Positions 18,262 through 27,638 of a stretch of DNA of 64,000 bases are shown piece after piece. Each line of letters begins with the position of its first letter. Positions within the stretch are counted from its first letter, which is position 1. This DNA is from Yoonia maricola. Its GTDB lineage: Bacteria; Pseudomonadota; Alphaproteobacteria; Rhodobacterales; Rhodobacteraceae. Where the stretch lies: NCBI RefSeq assembly GCF_002797915.1, contig NZ_PGTY01000003.1, positions 433,341 through 497,340 of the forward strand, read 5' to 3'. Both the position numbers and the translations under genes were made by a program. The notes under the pieces are model-generated. The model was not told the DNA's origin. It saw only the letters and a list, made by a program, of their open reading frames with translations, and did not search any database.

Positions 18262-20688
18262 TTAGCCGTGCAGGCCCAGTTCATTGGCGGCCTTCCAAAT
18301 ACGCCAATGATCGTGCGGCATGTTGGTATGCGTGTTGCCAAACGGGCGGAAAGCATCCTGCACCGCGTTTGAGAAACAAGGCACTCCACCCACATGCGGG
18401 CTTTCGCCCACGCCCTTTGCCCCGATGGGGTGATGCGGGCTGGGGGTCACAGTATAGTCGGTTTCGTAATTCGGCACTTCCCATGCAGTCGGCAAGAAGA
18501 AGTCCATCAACGTCCCCGTTTTACAGTTACCCATGTCGTCATAAGCTATCTCTTGTCCCAATGCGACTGCCAGTGCTTCGGTTAGACCACCATGCACCTG
18601 ACCTTCGATGATCATCGGGTTGATGCGTGTGCCACAATCATCCAGCGCATAGAAGCGGCGGATTTCTGGCACACCGGTATCCACGTCAATGTCCATGACG
18701 CAGACATAAGCGCCAAACGGATAGGTCATATTGGGCGGATCGTAGTAGCTGACCGCCTCAAGCCCCGGTTCGATCCCCGGAATGGCCTGATTGTAGGCGG
18801 CAAAGGCGATCTCTTTCATCGTTTTGAACTTTTCGGGTGCGCCTTTGACCACAAACCGATCTACATCAAATTCCACGTCATTGTCGTGGACCTCTAGTAG
18901 ATAGGCGGCGATCATCTGTGCCTTGGCCCTAATCTTGCGCCCTGCCATGGCAGTCGCCGCTCCGGCAACCGGGGTAGAGCGTGAACCATAGGTGCCCAGA
19001 CCATAGGGTGCGGTATCGGTATCACCTTCTTCGATGGTGATGCTGTCAGCAGGCAGACCAATTTCCGAGGCAAGGATTTGCGCGAATGTGGTCGCATGCC
19101 CCTGCCCTTGCGAGATCGTGCCAAGTCGCGCGATAGCGGACCCGGTGGGATGGATACGAATTTCGCAACTGTCGAACATACCAAGGCCCAGAATATCGCA
19201 ATTCTTGACAGGCCCGGCGCCGACAATCTCGGTAAAGAACGACAGGCCGATGCCCATCAGCTTGCGCGTCTTGCCTGCCTTGAAGTCCTCAACCCGTTGC
19301 GCCTGTTCGGCGCGCAGCCCTTCATAATCGACCGCTTTTAGGGCCTTGTCCCAAGCGGTGTGATAGTCACCGCTGTCATATTCCCAGCCAAGGGCCGCAG
19401 TATAGGGGAACTGTTCTTTCTTGATAAAATTGATCCGACGCAGCTCTGCCGCGTCCATATCCAGCTTGATCGCCAGCACCTCGATCATCCGTTCGATGAA
19501 GTACACCGCTTCTGTCACCCGGAAGGAGCAACGATAGCTGACCCCGCCCGGCGCTTTGTTGGTGTAGACACCATCGACCTCAAGGTAGGCAGTTGGGATA
19601 TCGTAAGACCCAGTGCAGATGTTCATGAACCCGGCAGGGAACTTGGTCGGATCAGCACAGGCATCAAAGCCGCCGTGATCCGCTGTCACGTGACAATGCA
19701 GACCGGTGATCTTGCCCTCTTTGGTGGCCGAAATCTTGCCCTTCATCCAATAGTCGCGGGCGAAGGCCGTGGTCATCAGGTTGTCCATCCGGTCTTCGAT
19801 CCATTTGACAGGCTTGCCTGTCACAATCGAAGCCACGACAGAACAGACATAACCGGGATAGGCGCCGACCTTATTACCGAAACCGCCACCAATATCGGGT
19901 GAGATGACGCGGATATTGTGTTCCTCCAACCCCGAAATCAGCGATACAATCGTGCGGATCGCGTGGGGGGCCTGAAAAGTGCCCCACAGCGTCAACTTGC
20001 CATTCACCTTGTCCATCGACGCCACACAGCCGCAGGTTTCCAGCGGGCATGGGTGGGTGCGGTGATAATACATCTCTTCTTCGGCGACGATATCAGCGTT
20101 CGCGATGACCTCTTCGGTGGGGTCTTTGTCGCCAGCCTCCCATGTGAAGATGTGGTTGGCATGTTTGCGCGGGCCGTGGGCGCCATCAGGGATAGAGCCA
20201 TCTTCGGCCACCAAATCCTCGCGCAGCACAACATCGGATTTCAATGCTTCAAAAGGATCAACAAGAACGGGGAGTTCTTCGTACTCGACCTCAACCGCCT
20301 CAATCCCGTCAGCGGCGGCATAGCGATCTTCGGCAACGACGAAGGCCACTTCCTGCCCTTGGAACAGCACCTTGCCATCGGCCAAGACCATCTGTTTGTC
20401 GCCAGCAAGGGTCGGCATCCAATGCAAGCCCAGTGGTTCAAGATCAGCGGCGGTCAGCACGGCCAGCACGCCGGGGACTTCCAGCGCGGCAGCGGTATCA
20501 ATGCTTTTGATGCGCGCGTGGGCATAGGGAGAGCGCACAAAATCGCCAAAGATCATGCCATCCAGCTTTACGTCATCGACGTAATTGCCTTTGCCTTGCG
20601 TGAATCGGGCATCCTCAACGCGCTTGCGCGAGCAGCCCATACCTTTGAGGTTATCAACGCGTTCTTCGCGGGTGACTTCGTCTTTCAT
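18262..20688 (-). CDS. coxL: Form I (aerobic) CO dehydrogenase large subunit
   Basis: 808-residue molybdenum subunit that oxidises CO to CO2 at a [CuSMoO2] centre. The form I signature is present as SYRCSFR (384-390), with C387 in the place of the copper-ligating cysteine; form II enzymes have AYRGAGR instead. The conserved glutamate of GAKGVGES is E762, matching the catalytic base of the Oligotropha enzyme (E763). Other cofactor segments: IGGGFGNK and [10 protein letters not shown]. Only the first residue of the usual AYxCSFR motif differs (Ser for Ala). Four-base overlap with coxS. Confidence 0.97.
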   Translation of the reverse strand: MKDEVTREERVDNLKGMGCSRKRVEDARFTQGKGNYVDDVKLDGMIFGDFVRSPYAHARIKSIDTAAALEVPGVLAVLTAADLEPLGLHWMPTLAGDKQMVLADGKVLFQGQEVAFVVAEDRYAAADGIEAVEVEYEELPVLVDPFEALKSDVVLREDLVAEDGSIPDGAHGPRKHANHIFTWEAGDKDPTEEVIANADIVAEEEMYYHRTHPCPLETCGCVASMDKVNGKLTLWGTFQAPHAIRTIVSLISGLEEHNIRVISPDIGGGFGNKVGAYPGYVCSVVASIVTGKPVKWIEDRMDNLMTTAFARDYWMKGKISATKEGKITGLHCHVTADHGGFDACADPTKFPAGFMNICTGSYDIPTAYLEVDGVYTNKAPGGVSYRCSFRVTEAVYFIERMIEVLAIKLDMDAAELRRINFIKKEQFPYTAALGWEYDSGDYHTAWDKALKAVDYEGLRAEQAQRVEDFKAGKTRKLMGIGLSFFTEIVGAGPVKNCDILGLGMFDSCEIRIHPTGSAIARLGTISQGQGHATTFAQILASEIGLPADSITIEEGDTDTAPYGLGTYGSRSTPVAGAATAMAGRKIRAKAQMIAAYLLEVHDNDVEFDVDRFVVKGAPEKFKTMKEIAFAAYNQAIPGIEPGLEAVSYYDPPNMTYPFGAYVCVMDIDVDTGVPEIRRFYALDDCGTRINPMIIEGQVHGGLTEALAVALGQEIAYDDMGNCKTGTLMDFFLPTAWEVPNYETDYTVTPSPHHPIGAKGVGESPHVGGVPCFSNAVQDAFRPFGNTHTNMPHDHWRIWKAANELGLHG

Positions 20689-21179
20689 TCTGCGGCCTCC
20701 TTGGCTGCATTCATTTCAGTGGCCGCAGCCTGAATGGACTTCACAATGTTCTGGTAGCCCGTGCAGCGGCAGATATTACCGGCCATGCCGAACCGGATTT
20801 CTTCCTCGGTCGGGTTAGGGTTTTCTTCCAGTAACTTGGTGGCGCGTGTGATCATGCCAGGTGTGCAATAGCCGCACTGAAGGCCATGATGTTCTTTGAA
20901 CGCATTCTGTAGCGGGTGCAGGTCGTCCGGCCCGCCGATGCCTTCAATGGTCGTCACCTCTTTACCATCGGCTTGGGCAGCGAAAATCGTACAAGCCTTC
21001 ACTGACTTGCCGTCGATGGTCACCGTGCAGGCCCCGCAATGAGAGGTCTCGCAGCCAATATGTGGGCCTGTGATGTTCAACCGCTCGCGCAGTGTGTAAA
21101 TCAACAGTTCGCGCGGTTCGGCGAGGAATTCTTCGTCCTTGCCATTCACGTTCAGCTTGATGTGCATTTTCTTTGGCAT
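20685..21179 (-). CDS. coxS: CO dehydrogenase small iron-sulfur subunit
   Basis: 164 residues with two [2Fe-2S] clusters. Plant-type cluster ligands C43, C48, C51 ([12 protein letters not shown]) and C63; second-cluster ligands C102, C105 (CGYCTPGM), C137 and C139 (ICRCTGYQN). It carries electrons from the Mo-Cu site of CoxL to the FAD of CoxM. Twelve bases after coxM, with a GGGAGG Shine-Dalgarno in the gap, and overlapping coxL by ATGA. Confidence 0.96.
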   Translation of the reverse strand: MPKKMHIKLNVNGKDEEFLAEPRELLIYTLRERLNITGPHIGCETSHCGACTVTIDGKSVKACTIFAAQADGKEVTTIEGIGGPDDLHPLQNAFKEHHGLQCGYCTPGMITRATKLLEENPNPTEEEIRFGMAGNICRCTGYQNIVKSIQAAATEMNAAKEAAE

Positions 21180-21191
21180 GGGTATCCTCCC

Positions 21192-22046
21192 TTACGCCCG
21201 CGACCAAGCGCGGGTGATGGCGCGGCGTAGGATGACGCCGGCGACATGGTTTTTGAATGCGATGGGGCCGCGATTATCTTCGGTCGGGTCGATATCCTCC
21301 AACATGGCAGCGACCGCAGCATCAAGAGCAGCAGCATCAACCGCAGTACCGACAAGAGCGGCACTCGCGTCTTCAGAATAAATCGGCGTATCGCTCAGGT
21401 TCGTCATCGCAATAGAGGCTGACACACAGTTACTGCCATCCTTGACGATTTGTACCGCCGCCGCCGCCGTCGCATAGTCGCCAATCTTGCGCTTCTGCTT
21501 TTCATAGGCGTAGCCACCTTTGGGCAGTGGGATGGTCACTGTCGTCAGCACCTCCTCATCCTCGCGAGCGGTCATGTAAGCCGCCTCGTAGAACTCACGC
21601 GCCGGAATGTCGCGTTCGCCGTCGGCACCGACCACTGTGAATGACGCATTCAGACATTGCATCAAGCCTGGCATGTCATTGCCCGGGTCACCATTTGCGA
21701 CGTTGCCGCCAATGGTACCCATGTAGCGCACCTGCGGATCAGCGATTTGCAAAGCCGCTTCCCGCAAGATCGGCGCTGCTGCTGCCAAACGAGCGTGATC
21801 AATAATATCAGCTTGGGTGACCAACGCGCCAATGCGGATGCTGTCGGCCGTCAGCTCGATATCTGACATACCGCCAACATCTTGCAGATCGATCAGATGG
21901 GGCACATCCGCCATGCGCAGTTTCATCATGGGGATCAGGCTGTGACCGCCCGCCATCACACGCGCATCGTCTCCGTGCTCTTCAAGTATAGACAGGACAC
22001 CGTCCATGTCTTTTGGGCGATAATATTCAAATGCCGCTGGAATCAT
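21192..22046 (-). CDS. coxM: CO dehydrogenase medium FAD subunit
   Basis: 284-residue flavoprotein subunit. FAD-binding motifs AGGHSLIP (32-39) and TIGGNVANGDPGND (111-124) are the family hallmarks. It takes electrons from CoxS and passes them to the quinone pool. First gene of the structural unit coxMSL with a strong Shine-Dalgarno (GGGAGGAGA). The 115-base gap upstream to coxC holds the LytTR-type repeats and presumably the main promoter. Confidence 0.96.
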   Translation of the reverse strand: MIPAAFEYYRPKDMDGVLSILEEHGDDARVMAGGHSLIPMMKLRMADVPHLIDLQDVGGMSDIELTADSIRIGALVTQADIIDHARLAAAAPILREAALQIADPQVRYMGTIGGNVANGDPGNDMPGLMQCLNASFTVVGADGERDIPAREFYEAAYMTAREDEEVLTTVTIPLPKGGYAYEKQKRKIGDYATAAAAVQIVKDGSNCVSASIAMTNLSDTPIYSEDASAALVGTAVDAAALDAAVAAMLEDIDPTEDNRGPIAFKNHVAGVILRRAITRAWSRA

Positions 22047-22144
22047 CGGCTTTCTCCTCCCTAAAGCAAATCATCTGGCTGGGGTCCAGACTGGATGCGA
22101 CGGCATGTCGCGGCACTAGAAAATCAATGGAATACAGGTCTTTT

Positions 22145-22176
22145 GCACGAAATGCGCCCTATTACGCACGAACTGC
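22145..22176 (-). promoter_or_regulatory. LytTR-type direct repeat upstream of coxMSL
   Basis: Read on the minus strand, GCAGTTCGTGC (22176-22166) and GCATTTCGTGC (22155-22145) are direct repeats with a period of 21 bp (10 of 11 positions identical). LytTR regulators typically bind two imperfect 9-bp repeats about two helical turns apart with a GTT core; the upstream copy fits the consensus GTTN(A/G)(T/G) half. One copy lies in the last codons of coxC, the other just past its stop, ~100 bases before coxM. CoxC itself has a LytTR domain, making it the likely binder. Confidence 0.55.
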
Positions 22177-23283
22177 GCTAGCTTGCGCCGCCAAGGCATC
22201 TTGAATCGCCTTCAACTTTGAACGGCTCACAGGTGCGGGCGGTAAATCTGCACCGTCAAAGATACAGCGTCCCTTGTCCTTGGTCCGCTCAAAGCGCGAT
22301 ACGCGGGCAGGATTAACCAGATAGCTACGGTGCGTTTGCAAAAACCCGGTAGGCAAGAGCCGCTTTGACGCCTCTGTCACCGGCCAGACGCAGAACAACC
22401 GTTCGTCGTCGGTATATATCTGCGTATAGTGCCCATCCGCCCGCACAAACAGAACATCATCAGAACGGATAAAAACCTTATTGCCATCTCGCTCGCAGGG
22501 GATTTGCAATCCAGCGACCGCTTCGGCGCTGCGCGTTACCGGCGATTGGGAGGCATTCTCCACAACATCAGAGGGGATCAAGTAGGTCACGCTGACCCAC
22601 AAGCAGGCCCCAAAAATTACAAAGCTGAAAAAGATTACGCCAAGCGCAAGCGTCTCATTGCTCATGGATGGCCCAAATTCTGCAGCGGTCGGTTCTGGCA
22701 CAAAATTTGTGCCCGCCATTGCGAGAAAATGAACAGAGCAAACTGCAATCGCAAAGCAGATCGTACCCAGTACAATGTTGCGGTTGGTCCGCTGCCCATA
22801 AGCGATCCAGAAGGCCAGCATGCACAAACCAATCGCCACAACAGAGGAAAACACGACACCAACGGGGGTATAGACCGCACGGCACAACTCTAACCCGGCC
22901 ATGCCGATATAGTGCATCACCAATACACCCACACCCACAATCGCACCTGCCAGCGCAATCACCCTTGGGGTTCGATCAGCGAAATGCAGCAATATCAGAG
23001 CCGCGCCAACAAGCAGGATCGCTGACAACGCCGAAACAAGTGTAATTGCCGCATCATAGTAAAACAGGATCGGTAGCTGTAACCCCAGCATTGCAACAAA
23101 ATGCATAGCCCAAATGCCGCCGCCCAAGGCAATGGACGCCAGTGTAATAGATACTTTCTTTTGAAACATAGGTCGCTGTGCAAGATCACGTGTGAGCGAA
23201 AGACCTGTGAATCCAGCAACAAGCGCAACGACACAAGACATTACGATCAAAAAGCCGCTGTGACTAAAATTGAGGACCTCCAT
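22162..23283 (-). CDS. coxC: CoxC-like MHYT-LytTR sensor/regulator
   Basis: 373 residues from ATG at 23283 (MEVLNFSHSGFLIV), which is where the membrane domain begins; longer in-frame starts up to 23403 add a non-matching leader. The N-terminal seven-helix MHYT domain has three signature copies (MHFVAM, MHYIGM, VHFLAM); such domains are predicted to bind a metal, possibly copper, and sense diatomic gases such as CO. The C-terminal ~100 residues form a LytTR DNA-binding domain (IRSDDVLFVRADGHYTQIY, GFLQTHRSYLVNP). Same architecture as CoxC/CoxH of the Oligotropha cox cluster. Likely activates coxMSL immediately downstream. Confidence 0.92.
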   Translation of the reverse strand: MEVLNFSHSGFLIVMSCVVALVAGFTGLSLTRDLAQRPMFQKKVSITLASIALGGGIWAMHFVAMLGLQLPILFYYDAAITLVSALSAILLVGAALILLHFADRTPRVIALAGAIVGVGVLVMHYIGMAGLELCRAVYTPVGVVFSSVVAIGLCMLAFWIAYGQRTNRNIVLGTICFAIAVCSVHFLAMAGTNFVPEPTAAEFGPSMSNETLALGVIFFSFVIFGACLWVSVTYLIPSDVVENASQSPVTRSAEAVAGLQIPCERDGNKVFIRSDDVLFVRADGHYTQIYTDDERLFCVWPVTEASKRLLPTGFLQTHRSYLVNPARVSRFERTKDKGRCIFDGADLPPAPVSRSKLKAIQDALAAQASAVRA

Positions 23284-23401
23284 AGAGCGTAAGATGACCA
23301 GAAACTGGGCATTTTGCAAACACTGTAAACCACAAACGCGCTTCATCTTTTGGTGAAAGGCATCGGGCGGTGCCACGATATTGAACCGCTGCCCACAACC
23401 C

Positions 23402-23432
23402 AAAAAGGCCGCCCCAAAAGGGGCGGCCTTTT
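23402..23432 (-). terminator. Terminator after the symporter gene
   Basis: Perfect 12-bp stem AAAGGCCGCCCC (23404-23415) / GGGGCGGCCTTT (23420-23431) with AAAA loop; T-runs on both strands. It ends the minus-strand symporter transcript (stop at 23452) and insulates coxC from it. Confidence 0.85.
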
Positions 23433-23451
23433 ATATCTTTGACGCAAGCCT

Positions 23452-25008
23452 TTAGTGCGTAAATTTCTTGATCTCACCCGACTTCAGGCGCGCGCTGTAA
23501 GACGCAAGCTCGGTCTTTACGACTTTCATCAGGAAGTAGAGGCAGAAGATATTCACAACCGCCATGGCAAAGATCGCCGCATCAGAGAAATCAATGACCG
23601 GACCAAGGCTTGCTGCCGCACCGATGACGATGAAGATGCAGAAGATGATCTTAAAGATCAGCTCTGTCGTTTTGCCTTCACCAAACAGATAGGTCCATGC
23701 TTTCAAGCCATAGTAGGACCATGAAATCATTGTCGAGAAGGCAAACAAGATCACTGCAATAGCCAGCACAAATGGGAACCAGCTGATCGCAGAACCAAAC
23801 GCCGCAGAGGTCAGCGCAACACCGCTGTTGCTGTCCACGGTTGCAATCGCCGTACCGGCTTCGTTCAGCACGTAGTTGCCGGTCTCTTGGTCAATGATCA
23901 GTTGCTGCGAGATGATGATCACCAAAGCGGTCATCGTGCAAATCACAACGGTATCGATCAATGGCTCAAGCAGCGATACGAACCCTTCGGTGATCGGCTC
24001 TTTGGTTTTTACCGCAGAGTGTGCAATCGCCGCAGAACCAACGCCCGCCTCGTTAGAGAACGCCGCACGTTTGAAGCCCTGGATCAACGCACCGACGAAA
24101 CCACCTGCGACACCAAGACCGGTAAATGCACCCGCAAAAATCTGACCAAAGGCCCAGCCGATCATGTCATAGTTTACGATCAGAACGACGATGGCCGCGC
24201 CAACATAAAGGATGCCCATGAATGGCACGATCTTCTCGGTGACTTTAGCGATGGATTTGATGCCACCGACGATCACGGCAAACACAACAGCCGCAAAGAC
24301 AAGGCCCGTAATCCAGCCGGGGAAATCACCGGTGATCTGCGTGATCTGCGCATGTGCCTGATTGGCCTGGAACATGTTCCCGCCGCCTAAGGCGCCCAGA
24401 ATACAGAAGATCGAGAACATCACCGCCAGAATTTTACCACCCGGCAAGCCAAGCTCATCAAAGCCCTTGCTGATGTAATACATCGGGCCACCCGACACGG
24501 TGCCATCGGGGTATTCGTTGCGGTATTTCACACCCAACGTACATTCCGTGAACTTCGACGCCATCCCCAGAAGGCCAGCAAGGATCATCCAGAACGTCGC
24601 ACCGGGACCACCGATACCGACGGCCACAGCAACACCCGCGATGTTGCCCAAGCCAACCGTGCCTGACAACGCCGTCGCCAGCGCTTGAAAGTGACTGACC
24701 TCGCCCGCGTCGTTGGGGTCGGAATAGTCACCCTTTACAAGGCCGATAGCATGGCCAAAGAACCTGAACTGCACAAAAGCAAAATAGACGGTAAAGATTG
24801 ATGCACCGATCACCAGCCACATGACGATCCAGGGAAAGTCTGTGCCTGGAATTGCCATGAAGATAAAATTCACAAACCAGCCCGTAGCGCTGGCAAAAAC
24901 CTCATTAACGCGGGCATCCAATGATTGTGCAGCCTCTTGCGCCTGCGCTGGCAACGCAAGAGAAACATAGGCGACGAGCGCCAAAAATAGTGCGGAAAGC
25001 TTTTTCAT
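23452..25008 (-). CDS. AGCS-family sodium:alanine/glycine symporter
   Basis: 518-residue membrane transporter. N-terminal signal-like helix (MKKLSALFLALVAYVSLALPAQA), then a MAIPGTDFPWIVMWLVIGASIFT segment and about ten further helices. Family signatures: GTVGLGNIAGVAVAVGIGGPGATFWM (the AGCS consensus) and FKRAAFSNEAGVGSAAIAHSA. Imports small neutral amino acids with Na+. Preceded by a Usp gene 11 bases upstream on the same strand, so probably co-transcribed. Substrate alanine versus glycine cannot be told from sequence. Confidence 0.93.
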   Translation of the reverse strand: MKKLSALFLALVAYVSLALPAQAQEAAQSLDARVNEVFASATGWFVNFIFMAIPGTDFPWIVMWLVIGASIFTVYFAFVQFRFFGHAIGLVKGDYSDPNDAGEVSHFQALATALSGTVGLGNIAGVAVAVGIGGPGATFWMILAGLLGMASKFTECTLGVKYRNEYPDGTVSGGPMYYISKGFDELGLPGGKILAVMFSIFCILGALGGGNMFQANQAHAQITQITGDFPGWITGLVFAAVVFAVIVGGIKSIAKVTEKIVPFMGILYVGAAIVVLIVNYDMIGWAFGQIFAGAFTGLGVAGGFVGALIQGFKRAAFSNEAGVGSAAIAHSAVKTKEPITEGFVSLLEPLIDTVVICTMTALVIIISQQLIIDQETGNYVLNEAGTAIATVDSNSGVALTSAAFGSAISWFPFVLAIAVILFAFSTMISWSYYGLKAWTYLFGEGKTTELIFKIIFCIFIVIGAAASLGPVIDFSDAAIFAMAVVNIFCLYFLMKVVKTELASYSARLKSGEIKKFTH

Positions 25009-25019
25009 GTTTACGTTCC

Positions 25020-25451
25020 TTATGCGACAACAGTGACAGGAACGCGCGCGTTCATGACAAGATTTGCAGTTGAGCTGCCGAACAGCCGCGATGTCAGACC
25101 ACCGGCACTTGAGCGCGCTACGACGATTTGATCGGCGCCCTCACTATGTGCGACATCATCAATGGTATCTGCCACATCACCGTGGCGGACAATGGCGCGA
25201 GCAGAGAGCCCAGCGCTTTTCAATTCGGCGACCGCTGGATCGACAACGCGTTCCATCGCAACGGCGATTTCTTCTTCGCGTCGTTTATGGCGCTCTGCGT
25301 TTTCTTCGGCGGTTTGAAAAGAGAACGGTGACCATTCAATCACGTAAACCACAATCAATTCACAGGTTTCGGTTTTTTTCGCCAGGTTCTTGGCGAAATC
25401 AAGGGCCTTGCCCCCGGTACTGGCCCCGTCCAGGCCGATCACTAATTTCAT
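25020..25451 (-). CDS. Universal stress protein (UspA family)
   Basis: 143 residues, a single Usp domain. Starts MKLVIGLDGASTGGKALDFA; the C-terminal nucleotide-binding pattern is present as SSAGGLTSRLFGSSTANLV (G-rich loop with final GSST), followed by PVTVVA. Usp proteins bind ATP or act in stress signalling; here the pairing with a Na+/amino-acid symporter, 11 bases downstream, suggests a transporter-linked regulatory role, as seen with other Usp-transporter pairs. Confidence 0.9.
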   Translation of the reverse strand: MKLVIGLDGASTGGKALDFAKNLAKKTETCELIVVYVIEWSPFSFQTAEENAERHKRREEEIAVAMERVVDPAVAELKSAGLSARAIVRHGDVADTIDDVAHSEGADQIVVARSSAGGLTSRLFGSSTANLVMNARVPVTVVA

Positions 25452-25751
25452 GAGTCTGTTCCCCTATCTTCCATTGTTTGAATAGGCTTTCTCTTAGGAT
25501 CACATGGAAGAATTGGCTTCATCCACACGTACGACAGTCAGATTGTCGCACCACCAGTTTACATATCGACCATGATAAGTGTGGCTGAATTCAGCCCATT
25601 TTACAGGCTATTCGGCTGTATGCTGCATAACTGTGCGGAAATTGGCCCGAAACAGGCATTTCGCCTTATCTATTGGCCCGCTAACGACAGAATTCCAAGA
25701 ATTCTGCCGTTTTGGCGTAAAGCCAGCAAAAAGCTGGTAAAATCGGTCCGT
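25452..25751. other. Intergenic region with two dyads
   Basis: 300 bases without a supported gene. Near the TRAP side are a perfect inverted repeat CAGAATTC-caa-GAATTCTG (25688-25706) and a short hairpin CCAGC-aaaaa-GCTGG (25723-25737), both downstream of dctM on the minus strand and possibly ending that transcript, though without a T-run. The rest (25452-25680) holds the Usp gene promoter region; a 63-codon frame at 25572-25763 crosses both dyads and is not credible. Confidence 0.5.
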
Positions 25752-27062
25752 TTACCTAAATGAGCCCGGCATTAACGTTTGGGGCAACCAGAGTGCGATT
25801 TCAGGGAAGGCTGCGATCAGCAATAGGATCAAAAGCATGGGCAACAGAATAATTGCCACATCCCCGATCACCTGCACAACATTCAGCCCGCCAATGGCTG
25901 CCGATATCAGCAAACATAACCCATAAGGCGGCGTGACCAGACCAAAGGCCAAAGCCACAATCCCGATGATGGCGAATGCAATCGGATCAATTCCGGCCGT
26001 TTGTGCAACCGGCATCAGAACCGTACCCAGAATGATAATCGTCGGAATGGCGTCAATGAAAAGCCCGAAGATCAGGAACAGCGCCGCGATGATCAGTGCA
26101 GTACCAAAAGGACCAAGATCAAGCGCGGTCATCGTGCCAACGATCAAACGCGGTGCATTATAGAACGACAAGAGCCAGCCAAAGGCAGAGGCCGTACCGA
26201 TCGCAAAGAGCGAGATCGCAGCGAACCGTGCCGTGTCATAAAGAATATGCCCAAGGTCAGGCAGACGCACCGTGCGGTACACAAACATGCCAAGGATCAG
26301 CGAATAACCGGCAGCGATAATCGCGCTTTCAGTGGGTGTTACGAAACCGCCAACGATGCTGCCGATTACAAAGATCGGGGTCAGAAGCGCAAGGCTCGCG
26401 CCTTTGCAGGCCGCCCAGAACTCCGCGAATGTCGGCTTGCCCGAAATCGGATATCCGCGCACTTTGGCAAATCCATAAACCGTAGCCATCAAGGACAGAC
26501 CAATCATCAAGCCCGGTATCGCGCCGCCCAGAAACAAGGCACCGACTGAGACCTGCATCACGCCGCCCCATACGATCATAAGGATCGACGGCGGTATGAT
26601 CACACCCATCACAGACGAACAGGCCGTGATCGCGACCGCGAATTTGGTGTCATAGCCCTCTTTTTGCATGGCAGGGATCAGGATTTTACCACATCCGGCG
26701 GCATCTGCCGTTGATGACCCCGAAATCCCCGCAAAAAGCATGGACACGGCAACATTCACGTGGCCCAGACCACCGGGCATCCAGCCTGTCATCACGCGCG
26801 CCAGTTCGATCAACCGGTCCGTGACCTTGCCAGAGTTCATCAGATTGGCTGCAAGCAAGAAGAACGGAACAGCCAGCAGAATGAAGGAATTGTAAGACTG
26901 GAACATGCGGTCCAGCACGATAAAGGGCGTCAGGCGCAGCTCCAGCAGCACCAGCGGGATCGTTGACAGACCCAGCGCAAAGGCAACAGGGATCCGCAGA
27001 AACACGAGAACCAGAAAACAGCCCACCAACAGAGCACAGGCCAGACCACTTCCAACAATCAT
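25752..27062 (-). CDS. dctM: TRAP transporter large permease
   Basis: 436-residue DctM subunit, about 12 hydrophobic helices, forming the Na+-coupled channel of a TRAP transporter. Family segments: FLAANLMNSGKVTDRLIELA, VAVSMLFAGISGSSTADAAG, ACSSVMGVIIPPSILMIVWG and GLVTPPYGLCL. Overlaps the small permease by ATGA. With DctP and DctQ upstream and uxuA divergent, a uronic-acid-type substrate is likely. Confidence 0.95.
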   Translation of the reverse strand: MIVGSGLACALLVGCFLVLVFLRIPVAFALGLSTIPLVLLELRLTPFIVLDRMFQSYNSFILLAVPFFLLAANLMNSGKVTDRLIELARVMTGWMPGGLGHVNVAVSMLFAGISGSSTADAAGCGKILIPAMQKEGYDTKFAVAITACSSVMGVIIPPSILMIVWGGVMQVSVGALFLGGAIPGLMIGLSLMATVYGFAKVRGYPISGKPTFAEFWAACKGASLALLTPIFVIGSIVGGFVTPTESAIIAAGYSLILGMFVYRTVRLPDLGHILYDTARFAAISLFAIGTASAFGWLLSFYNAPRLIVGTMTALDLGPFGTALIIAALFLIFGLFIDAIPTIIILGTVLMPVAQTAGIDPIAFAIIGIVALAFGLVTPPYGLCLLISAAIGGLNVVQVIGDVAIILLPMLLILLLIAAFPEIALWLPQTLMPGSFR

Positions 27063-27571
27063 ATGCGCTTACTTCCTGCTTGGCGGTAGGCCCTGAATTC
27101 TTCCCAAATCCGGTAGGCCGAAAAGACTGTCCACATCACACCCGCGATGGGTACGGAGACATAGGTGATGGCCAGATTGGCGCGCATCATGACGGATCGC
27201 TGGTTATTTCCAAATTCCACGTACTCGAGCCCGTAGTAGGCGAATAAAACGCCGAAAAATAAGATCGCAATATGCACGAATGCGTTTTGCAACAGGCGCA
27301 AAAGCGGCGACATCGCATCGGGTATGACCCTGACGTCAAAGTGCGTCCCATCCCACACCGCGACCATGGACCCAATCATAACAATCCATACGAAAATGAA
27401 TGTCGAAAGTTCTTCGGTCCAAAGGTAGCTTGGAATAATGCCGGTGTAGCGCGAGATCACCTGCATAGCGACGGGGATAGCCAAGGCGCCCATCAGAACG
27501 CCCAAAAGAACCCTCAACCCGTCGCAGAATTTATCAAGAAAGGTGCCAATCATTGCATATATCCAGTTCAT
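27059..27571 (-). CDS. dctQ: TRAP transporter small permease
   Basis: 170 residues from ATG at 27571 (MNWIYAMIGTFLDKF); a TTG three codons earlier is the other possible start. Four hydrophobic helices and the family pattern YTGIIPSYLWTEELSTFIFVWIVMIGSMVAVWDGTHFDV, in which WTEEL and the following GTHF region are typical of DctQ. Works with the DctM permease encoded immediately downstream. Confidence 0.92.
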   Translation of the reverse strand: MNWIYAMIGTFLDKFCDGLRVLLGVLMGALAIPVAMQVISRYTGIIPSYLWTEELSTFIFVWIVMIGSMVAVWDGTHFDVRVIPDAMSPLLRLLQNAFVHIAILFFGVLFAYYGLEYVEFGNNQRSVMMRANLAITYVSVPIAGVMWTVFSAYRIWEEFRAYRQAGSKRI

Positions 27572-27638
27572 CCGGGTCAATGGACCCGATTGGCAGGGTC
27601 GAGATGGGGCAACGGCTTAGCCGCCGCCCCTCCCCAGT

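Noticed and set aside
23284..23401. Second LytTR repeat pair upstream of coxC
   Set aside because: Only weak GTTTG-like similarities with periods of 16-18 bp, not the ~21 bp expected.
25572..25763. 63-codon plus-strand frame in the gap after the Usp gene
   Set aside because: Crosses two dyads and overlaps the dctM end; no Shine-Dalgarno or family.
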